Source: Pseudomonadota bacterium (lineage in GTDB: Bacteria; Pseudomonadota; Alphaproteobacteria; Acetobacterales; Acetobacteraceae). From it: a DNA stretch of 12,270 nt. The translations under genes were made by a program, and so were the position numbers. The stretch is taken from assembly GCA_021845835.1 (NCBI GenBank), contig JAJZVE010000067.1:1-12270 (forward strand), given 5' to 3'. The notes below the pieces were generated by a model. It did not search any database. It saw only the letters and a program-made list of their open reading frames with translations, and was not told where the DNA came from. Positions 7,137-12,270 of this stretch are shown here, piece by piece. Each line of letters starts with the position of its first letter. Within the stretch, counting starts at the first letter, position 1.

Positions 7137-8381
7137 CTACTGGTGCGGCCAGCGCGGCGCGACGAAGGCGTCCGCGGCAGGGCTCACCGTCAGCGGCTTG
7201 CCGTCGCGCCACTGCACCATGACGACCGCGCCACCGATCCGCCTGCCGTTCTCGTCGAATTGCAGTCTGTCGCCCAGGTAGTAGCGGGCCGGCCCCGTCG
7301 TGGTGTTGGTGGCGCGCAACGCCGCCATCACCTTCTCGCGGTCGACGCTGCCGGCCCGCTCGATGGCATCCTTGATCAGCCACATGTCGCCGTAGCTTGA
7401 GATCGCGTCCGACGTCAGCCACGGTTCCCCGCTGCGTCTGGTGAGGCCGGGCAGCAGGTCGTCCTGGCGCTTTGATGTCCAGTTGGCGACGATCATGATT
7501 GTGCCTTCGAGGAGGTCCGCCGTGACGTTCTTGAGGACCTCCGGGGCGCCGAGATGCACCGCGCCTGGCGCGACCAGCGGAATGCGGGTTTGCGGCAGGC
7601 CGAACTCGTGCAGCTTCTGCAGGATGATCGTCGCATCCGGGAGGTTGCTGCTGTAGAACAGGATGAAGTCAGGCCGGGGTCGTGCCGAACGGATTGCCTG
7701 GACCATGCTGGTCGCATCCGACAGTGGCGGTGTGTAGACCTGATCGGTGATGAGCGTCAGTCCGAGCCTGTCGAAGCCGCCCTGGCGCAGCGGGTCGAGG
7801 AAGGCCTTCGGCGTCGCTGTGCCGTCGGCGATGATCGCTACCGTCTTCGGCCGCGCGCCGGTCGCCGCCTGGGCAAGGTCGAGCACGGCCGGCATGGCCT
7901 TTTTCGCCTGTTCGCTCGACACGGTGTTGGTCTGGATGATGTAGTGGAAGCCGCGCGCCGTGATCGGGTCGGCGTAGGACAACGTCAGCCACGGCAGGTG
8001 CGCGCGTTCCGTCACTTCGGTGACTGCGAGGGTGAACGAACTCAGCCAGGCGCCGGTTCCGGCCACCACGTCCGGCTCCTGCGCGACCAGCCGCTGCGCG
8101 GCGTTCTTTGCCCGCTCGACGCTGTCGCCGGCGTCTGCCGTCACCAGGCGTATCTTCGCGCCGCCGGGCAGCCTGACGCCGCCCTGCGCGTTGATGTCCT
8201 CGATCCCGAGGTCGCAGCCGATCTTCATCAACTGGCCGGAGCGTCCCCAGGGTCCGGAAAGGGGCGCGACCAGCGCGACCTTGATTTCCGGCTGCTGGCT
8301 GCGGGCTATCCGCGGCATGGCCAGCACGGCGCCGCCCGCGGCCATGCCGCCAAGCGCGCCCCGGCGAGTCATCCTGGTCAT
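7137..8381 (-). CDS. ABC transporter substrate-binding protein (LivJ/periplasmic binding type I family)
   Basis: A 414-residue exported solute-binding protein of the HAAT family (Peripla_BP_6-like). The N-terminus MTRMTRRGALGG carries a twin-arginine-like TRRGAL (residues 5-10), then a hydrophobic stretch and a likely cleavage site near ARSQQ (27-30). This suggests Tat export of the folded protein. The mature part begins with IKVALVAPLSGPWG (33-46), the usual first strand, followed by EDINAQGGV (61-69) and VAGTGAWLSS (106-115), where ligand contacts normally lie. The start is the ATG at 8381 with GGGAG 8 bases upstream; a second ATG at 8372 is also possible. The longer open frame upstream of 8381 overlaps the FAD gene and is not coding. 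It should deliver ligand to LivH/LivMG/LivF encoded directly downstream. Members of this family bind aromatic acids, amides and amino acids alike, so the ligand is open. Confidence 0.94.
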   Translation of the reverse strand: MTRMTRRGALGGMAAGGAVLAMPRIARSQQPEIKVALVAPLSGPWGRSGQLMKIGCDLGIEDINAQGGVRLPGGAKIRLVTADAGDSVERAKNAAQRLVAQEPDVVAGTGAWLSSFTLAVTEVTERAHLPWLTLSYADPITARGFHYIIQTNTVSSEQAKKAMPAVLDLAQAATGARPKTVAIIADGTATPKAFLDPLRQGGFDRLGLTLITDQVYTPPLSDATSMVQAIRSARPRPDFILFYSSNLPDATIILQKLHEFGLPQTRIPLVAPGAVHLGAPEVLKNVTADLLEGTIMIVANWTSKRQDDLLPGLTRRSGEPWLTSDAISSYGDMWLIKDAIERAGSVDREKVMAALRATNTTTGPARYYLGDRLQFDENGRRIGGAVVMVQWRDGKPLTVSPAADAFVAPRWPHQ

Positions 8382-8527
8382 CGTTTGTCTCCCTATCGAC
8401 GCAGCGCTCGTTCTTCTTGGGCGCCAGACCGCGACGCCGCCCGCGTGGCAACGTCCGATACAGCATGCCACGACTTCTATTCCAAACCCCGGTCTCCCGA
8501 CAGCAAGTTGCATGCCGTGGAGGCCAG

Positions 8528-8549
8528 GGCGGTGAACGAGCCGACCGCC
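8528..8549 (-). other. Hairpin just after the FAD enzyme gene
   Basis: GGCGGT (8528-8533) and ACCGCC (8544-8549) can pair around a 10-base loop, beginning 4 bases beyond the stop codon of the FAD gene in the 172-bp gap before the binding-protein gene. There is no U-tract. It may be a chance GC stem or an mRNA 3' stabiliser. Confidence 0.25.
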
Positions 8550-8553
8550 GGGC

Positions 8554-10071
8554 TCATGCCGGGCCGGGCGGAAGCTCCGCCGCGAAACGTCCGGCGCGCC
8601 GCCCGGACGTGAAGGCCCAGGCCAGGTGATGGCCGTGGCCTTCGAGCAACAGGCCGCCCTGGCCGGTTGAGCCGGCGGCGAGCAGCCCGGCGATCGGCGT
8701 GCCGTCGCTGCGCAGCACCTCGTGGCGCAGGCTGACCCGCAGGCCGCCATCGGTGATGACGACGCGGCTTTCCACCGGTCCCAGGGCGCAGAACGGCGGC
8801 TCACTGATCGGCCGCGCCGCCGCCGAGCGTCCGGGGATGTCGCCGCGGGCGAGGGCCTGATTGTAGCCGTCGATCGTGGCCCGGAAGGCGGCCCGGTCAA
8901 TTCCCAGCCGGTCGGCCAGCCCGTCCAGGCTCGGCGCCTCGTTGTAGACATCCTTTCGGGTGCGGCGGTAGTCCGGCAGGTAGGCGTAGGCCATTCCCGG
9001 TGCCGTCGAGACGAAATGCGGCCAGGCGGTGTATTTCCGCATCACTGCACCGTCCATGACGATGTATGCGCACTTGCCGGGCTGCAGCGGCACGTCGTGG
9101 GCGGGCTTGTCCAGTTCCTCGGCGAAGCGCTGGCCGTGCCGGTTCATCAGGATCGCGCCGTCGGTGAACAGGGACCGCTCCGGCCCCAGGAAGGTCGTGA
9201 CGAACGACATGATGAACGGCCGCAGGAGGCCGCCCGGCAGGCGCTCCAGCGCGAACCGCATCGTCCGGGCCATCAGCCGGGACGCCGGCAGGGCGTTGAG
9301 GGGATGGAGCCGTCTGGGCGGCACGAAGCGCATCAGCGGCCCCCAGACGATGTCGCCGTTGAGGATCTCCGCGCCGAGGTCGAGCGCCATCAGTTGCCCG
9401 TCGCCCTCGTTGATGTTGATCCCCTCCACATCGGCGGAGACGTTGGTGTAACGGCTCCTGAGCGCGCTGCCGGCGTTGTAGTCGCCGCTCGCCAGGATGA
9501 CGGCCCTGTCGGCGAAATGACGTTGCGGGGCGTCCTTTACCGTGGTCTCGACGCCGACCACGCGATCGCCGCGCACGATGAGCTTGCGGGCGCGCGCATG
9601 CAGCAGAATATCGACCTTGAGGCGCTGGCACTCCTTGCGCAGGTTCTGGATGTAGGCGCGGGAGTTCGGCAGGATGTTGTGCATGCGCGGCTTGCGATGC
9701 GGCGGCTCGGGCATCGGCCCGAAAAAGACGGCTCCGAGCGATGTCAGCCAGCGAACGGTCTCCGGAACCTCATCGACGAGAATGCGCCGCAGTTCCAGGT
9801 TGTCGCGCGTCTCGAGCGCTCCGGTGAATACGCCCATGTCGGCGAAATGCTCGTCGGGGGTATCGACAATGCCGCGCCGGCGCTGCAGGTCGGTACTGGA
9901 AGACGTGATCGAGCCGACCGACATGCCGGTGCTGCCGCGCAGGAAGGCGTTGCGTTCGAGCACGAGGACTCGTGCCCCCGCCGCCGCTGCGCCGATCGCC
10001 GCGGCGAGGCCGCTCCCGCCGCCGCCGACCACGACCACGTCATGCCGAGACTCCGTCGGAGCCCTGTTCAC
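8554..10071 (-). CDS. FAD-dependent oxidoreductase (fumarate reductase/succinate dehydrogenase flavoprotein-like)
   Basis: A 505-residue flavoprotein of the FAD_binding_2 type. The dinucleotide motif DVVVVGGGGSG is at residues 11-21, with Glu39 at the end of the second strand (VLVLER) for the FAD ribose. RGSTGMSVG (45-53) matches the flavin-contact loop. ININEGDGQLMALDLGAE (218-235) and LFTDGAILMNRHGQRFAEE (301-319) are typical of the family. The C-terminal FAD-binding part is AAGSTGQGGLLLEGHG (465-480) and AWAFTSGRRAG (484-494). Relatives include fumarate reductases, 3-ketosteroid dehydrogenases and tricarballylate dehydrogenases. The ligand-binding region does not let me choose between them, though the C-terminal loop is not a good match to ketosteroid dehydrogenases. 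The start is the GTG at 10071 with GGAGG 5 bases upstream; an ATG at 10164 would add 31 residues that do not resemble the family. No signal peptide or haem motif, so it is cytoplasmic. It is the first gene of the block and may catalyse the first oxidation of the imported compound. Confidence 0.9.
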   Translation of the reverse strand: MNRAPTESRHDVVVVGGGGSGLAAAIGAAAAGARVLVLERNAFLRGSTGMSVGSITSSSTDLQRRRGIVDTPDEHFADMGVFTGALETRDNLELRRILVDEVPETVRWLTSLGAVFFGPMPEPPHRKPRMHNILPNSRAYIQNLRKECQRLKVDILLHARARKLIVRGDRVVGVETTVKDAPQRHFADRAVILASGDYNAGSALRSRYTNVSADVEGININEGDGQLMALDLGAEILNGDIVWGPLMRFVPPRRLHPLNALPASRLMARTMRFALERLPGGLLRPFIMSFVTTFLGPERSLFTDGAILMNRHGQRFAEELDKPAHDVPLQPGKCAYIVMDGAVMRKYTAWPHFVSTAPGMAYAYLPDYRRTRKDVYNEAPSLDGLADRLGIDRAAFRATIDGYNQALARGDIPGRSAAARPISEPPFCALGPVESRVVITDGGLRVSLRHEVLRSDGTPIAGLLAAGSTGQGGLLLEGHGHHLAWAFTSGRRAGRFAAELPPGPA

Positions 10072-10153
10072 CGTTACCTCCCCCGCCAGCAGGCGGCGCG
10101 CCAAGCCTTCCCCGACCCCGCCCTGCCGGGGGCATGGGAACCGCCTGCACACA

Positions 10154-10179
10154 AGAATGAACACAGCAAGCCGTATGCC
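10154..10179. repeat. Direct repeat copy 1 upstream of the FAD gene
   Basis: This 26-base element matches the copy at 10328-10353 at 21 of 26 positions. The core AGCAAGCC-(G/A)-TATGCC is identical except at one position. It lies 83 bases before the GTG start of the FAD gene. Its function is unknown; it may be a regulator site or the trace of a local duplication. Confidence 0.5.
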
Positions 10180-10189
10180 ATGCGGAGCG

Positions 10190-10246
10190 GGATGTCCGCC
10201 CCGCCGTCACTGACCAGGATGCGGTCCGCGCCGGGCGTGGACATCC
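10190..10246. repeat. Perfect 8-bp inverted repeat, GGATGTCC / GGACATCC
   Basis: Arms at 10190-10197 and 10239-10246, separated by 41 bases, start-to-start distance 49 bases. The position between the two direct repeat copies and upstream of the FAD gene is suitable for a regulator that binds as two dimers or loops DNA. It is a sequence observation only. Confidence 0.35.
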
Positions 10247-10327
10247 TGGCATTCCCCCTGCACACGGGCCGCCATCTGCGGTGCTGCCGGCCGGCGCGGA
10301 ATGGCAGGTCGCCATGCCAGGGCGAAG

Positions 10328-10353
10328 AGAACGAAACAAGCAAGCCATATGCC
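10328..10353. repeat. Direct repeat copy 2 in the divergent region
   Basis: Second copy of the 26-base element, same orientation as the first, 174 bases away start to start. It contains the self-complementary core CATATG, which is CGTATG in the other copy. Confidence 0.5.
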
Positions 10354-10678
10354 GCATTCTGCCATCTGGCGGTTGGCGCGATGACATGCCGCAATCCCGG
10401 CGCCGAGCCGGAAGGCGCGGAGCGGACCACGCCGATGATCGCGAAACCGGCACTCTGTGTCTGTATCGAGGACACTCATGGTCGTTGCCGACGACATTGA
10501 CGCCTCCGGCCCGACTGCCTGACGACCTGTCGGTGTTGGGTCGGCTGCGCCGAACCCGCGGGATGCGGTGCAACGGGCCCGGTCGCCGCTCAGCAGTCCT
10601 CATGCTGGCGTGACGCTCCGGGAGCGGAACGGAAACGTTGCATCCGGCAGCTTCCGGCCGGGATCCAAGGATCGGACC

Positions 10679-11491
10679 ATGCGTCTGCGTGCCCTCGCCC
10701 TGCTGTCCCTGCTCGCCGTTTCGCTGCTGCGCGTCCTGCCCGCCCACGCGGACAGCGGCGACGATCCCGCCGAGCTGGCGCGTACCTGGAACGCCGTTTG
10801 GGTGTTCACGCCCGCGCCCGGCGACAGCGGCTACAGCCGCCTGACGACGGCGCAGCTAAGCGCCCCCCTGCGCGCGCAGGCGCGTCCCCTGCCGGTCGAG
10901 GTGTACGCCCATGGCTGCGACGGGCTGAGCGCGATTTCCGCCGCGACCGGGCGCTTCCTCGCCCAGGCCGGCTACCTCGTCATCGAGCCGGACAGCTTCG
11001 CCCGCCGGGACAAGCCGGTCAGTTGCCGCCCCGGCGAGCATCTGGGCGGGCTGCACCGTGCCGTGCTGCGCTGGCGGCAGGCGGAGTTACGCTATGCGGT
11101 CGCGCAGGTCGCCACGCTGCCGAACATCGCGCCCGGCGCACCGTTCCTGATGGGCCACAGCGAAGGCGCCATCGCCACAGCGACGCTCACCGGCGTCGCG
11201 ATACGCGCGCGCGTGATCGAGGGCTGGACCTGCCATGCCGGCTGGCCGGAGTATCGCGGCCTCCAGGCGCCTGCCGACGAGCCGGCGCTGGCGCTGGTCG
11301 CGCGCGACGATCCCTGGTTCACGATCCCCGTCCTGCGCGGCGACTGCGGCGCGTTCATGCAGGGGCGGCCGCTCAGCCGCTCCATCGTGTACGGCCCGCC
11401 GTCCTACCTGCACGACAGGCACTGGCTGTCCGGCGACGCGGACGTGCAGGCGACAATCCTCGCCTTTCTGGCCGCCGCGCTGCACCGCTGA
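10679..11491 (+). CDS. Exported alpha/beta hydrolase, dienelactone-hydrolase-like
   Basis: A 270-residue secreted or periplasmic hydrolase. The N-terminus is a Sec signal peptide: MRLR, a Leu/Ala-rich core to about residue 20, and a likely cut after AHA (22-24). The mature protein shows an alpha/beta hydrolase core: VYAHGCDG (75-82) as the oxyanion-hole turn, GHSEG (159-163) as the nucleophile elbow with Ser161, a probable acid at Asp210 or Asp211 in VARDDPW, and a probable catalytic His248 in HDRHW near the end. Four cysteines (80, 116, 185, 223) could form two disulfides in the periplasm. The start is the ATG at 10679 with AAGGA 7 bases upstream; the frame opens earlier (10568) but without signal-like or family sequence. 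It is transcribed away from the catabolic block and its stop is 68 bp from the stop of the convergent MFS gene. An esterase or lactonase acting on a substrate outside the cytoplasm is plausible; no specific substrate can be named. Confidence 0.8.
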   Translation: MRLRALALLSLLAVSLLRVLPAHADSGDDPAELARTWNAVWVFTPAPGDSGYSRLTTAQLSAPLRAQARPLPVEVYAHGCDGLSAISAATGRFLAQAGYLVIEPDSFARRDKPVSCRPGEHLGGLHRAVLRWRQAELRYAVAQVATLPNIAPGAPFLMGHSEGAIATATLTGVAIRARVIEGWTCHAGWPEYRGLQAPADEPALALVARDDPWFTIPVLRGDCGAFMQGRPLSRSIVYGPPSYLHDRHWLSGDADVQATILAFLAAALHR

Positions 11492-11559
11492 GCGGACCCG
11501 GCCGCATCAGCGAGATGTCGCGGCATGGCCACGCCGGCGACCGACCCTGGCCCGGCAGG

Positions 11560-12270
11560 TCATCTGTTGCCGCGCAGCGATGCGGCGGCCGTCCCGGTAC
11601 CGATCAGGACGAACAGCGCCATGAACAGGAACCCGGCCTCGAACCGGCCGGTCAGCCGCAACACGGCGGTGAACAGCAGCGGCCCGATCAGCACGCCGAA
11701 AAAGTTCACGCTCATGACCGCGCCGGTCAGCGCGCGCGTCTGGCCGGGCGGGGCGAGGCGCGCGACCTCGGCCAGCAGCACCCCGTTCCAGCCCATGGCC
11801 GTCGCACCATAGACGGCTGCGACCAGTGCCATGCCCCACAGCGGCCACGCCGGCGTAAAGTCGGCCACCAGCGCCGCCGACGCTGCCATGCCGATGCCAA
11901 GCAGGATGAACACCATCAGCGGCGAGCACAGCCGATCCGCGACATACCCCCACAGCAGCCGGCCCACGGCGCTGCCCGCCTGGCTGATGCCGAACACAAG
12001 TCCCGCATCGGCGAGCGGCAACCCCTGCCGCTCGACCAGATAGACCGTCAGGAACGCACCGAGGCAGAGCTGCATGGCCGCATAGGCGAGCGATGCCGTG
12101 ACCATGCGACGCAGCGGCCGGATGCGCAGCAGCGCCAGGATCGGCTGCAGCCATCCCGAGCTGCCGTCCTGACCTCGCCCGCCACGGTGGTCGGTGGCGC
12201 GGTCGGTGCGACGGCAGAACGGCACCAGCAGCGCGGTGACGCCAACGGTGCCGCAGGCGAGCGCGACCAC
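11560..12270 (-). CDS. MFS transporter (N-terminus beyond the right edge)
   Basis: The C-terminal 236 residues of a major facilitator permease; the frame is open through the right edge, so the true start is outside. After the end of one membrane segment comes a charged, Gly-rich cytoplasmic loop (about residues 19-40), then six hydrophobic segments. Between the second and third of these lies GRLLWGYVADR (about 102-112), the repeat of MFS motif A typical of the C-terminal half. A further family-like stretch is VYGATAMGWNGVLLAEVARL (about 149-168). It shows no ACS-family YWFP pattern and is GC-rich, so it is not a relative of the permease at the left edge. It converges on the hydrolase gene; no strong terminator is seen in the 68-bp gap. 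Drug or metabolite transport cannot be distinguished. Confidence 0.88.
   Translation of the reverse strand: MVALACGTVGVTALLVPFCRRTDRATDHRGGRGQDGSSGWLQPILALLRIRPLRRMVTASLAYAAMQLCLGAFLTVYLVERQGLPLADAGLVFGISQAGSAVGRLLWGYVADRLCSPLMVFILLGIGMAASAALVADFTPAWPLWGMALVAAVYGATAMGWNGVLLAEVARLAPPGQTRALTGAVMSVNFFGVLIGPLLFTAVLRLTGRFEAGFLFMALFVLIGTGTAAASLRGNR

Larger units (their letters stand above)
10072..10678. promoter_or_regulatory. Divergent intergenic control region
   Basis: These 607 bases separate the minus-strand catabolic block from the plus-strand hydrolase gene and should hold both promoters. I see no gene. Short minus-strand frames here have no good ribosome binding site. Notable contents are an imperfect 26-bp direct repeat (10154-10179 and 10328-10353) and a perfect 8-bp inverted repeat (10190-10197 and 10239-10246). 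I found no convincing sigma70 hexamer pair. Confidence 0.5.

Noticed and set aside
8441..8515. Two GGCATGC-containing segments (minus strand) in the FAD/binding-protein gap as operator repeats
   Set aside because: Only about 7-8 bases agree and the core GCATGC is self-complementary, so the match is too short to support.
8382..8951. N-terminal extension of the binding-protein frame to 8951
   Set aside because: The extension overlaps the FAD gene, resembles no domain, and the ATG at 8381 has both a good ribosome binding site and a Tat-like signal directly after it.
10207..10497. Short minus-strand frame with a hydrophobic stretch (MAECGIWLACFVLFALAW)
   Set aside because: It might be a small membrane protein, but no ribosome binding site precedes the internal ATG, the rest is Arg/Pro-rich filler, and the hydrophobic part falls on the direct repeat.
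8722..10500. Long plus-strand open frame (592 codons) opposite the FAD gene
   Set aside because: It is antisense to a clear flavoprotein. The translation is rich in Arg, Gly, Ala, Asp and His with no family motif, as expected for the complementary frame of a GC-rich gene.
11521..11536. Imperfect palindrome CGGCATGGCCACGCCG between the convergent hydrolase and MFS genes as a bidirectional terminator
   Set aside because: 14 of 16 bases are self-complementary, but there is no loop and no T-tract on either side, so it is not a convincing terminator.

Overview
The window comes from a GC-rich bacterium, most likely an alphaproteobacterium. That guess rests on high G/C at third codon positions, on a livM-livG fusion of a kind I associate with alpha- and betaproteobacteria, and on the overall style of the genes. 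No rRNA, tRNA or taxonomic marker is present, so the assignment is tentative. I see no mobile element, CRISPR array or RNA gene.

The main content is one co-directional minus-strand block of eight genes, from about 10071 down to 1169. In transcription order it holds: an FAD-dependent oxidoreductase; a periplasmic substrate-binding protein with a Tat-like signal; a LivH-type permease; a fused LivM-LivG permease/ATPase; a LivF-type ATPase; a protein made of two ferredoxin-like (EthD-like) halves; a SnoaL/NTF2-like protein; and a short-chain dehydrogenase (SDR). The four transporter genes form a complete branched-chain-amino-acid-type (HAAT) ABC importer. Such importers often carry aromatic, terpenoid or other organic acids rather than amino acids. 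The enzymes beside it suggest uptake and oxidation of an organic, perhaps cyclic, substrate, but the substrate cannot be read from the sequence. Several gene pairs are tightly coupled (livH/livMG 1 bp apart, livMG/livF overlapping by 8 bp). All the larger gaps inside the block hold inverted repeats or palindromes. No regulator gene lies in the window.

The block is flanked on three sides. At the left edge (1-723, minus) is the N-terminal 241 residues of an ACS-family MFS transporter. This gene is clearly more AT-rich (about 55% GC by hand count over the first 480 bases) than the rest (about 63-72% in sampled lines), so a composition boundary lies in the 724-1168 intergenic region, where there is also a good sigma70-like promoter and a small inverted repeat. 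To the right, a 607-bp divergent intergenic region (10072-10678) carries an imperfect 26-bp direct repeat and a perfect 8-bp inverted repeat. It is followed by a plus-strand gene for an exported alpha/beta hydrolase (10679-11491). Convergent to that is the C-terminal half of a second, unrelated MFS transporter that runs off the right edge (11560-12270, minus).

Most of the window is a recognisable catabolic and transport neighbourhood. The most useful second-look items are the unidentified substrate of the eight-gene block, the atypical signature motif in the fused LivMG, the tandem-domain EthD-like protein, the hairpins between cistrons and the repeats in the divergent control region.
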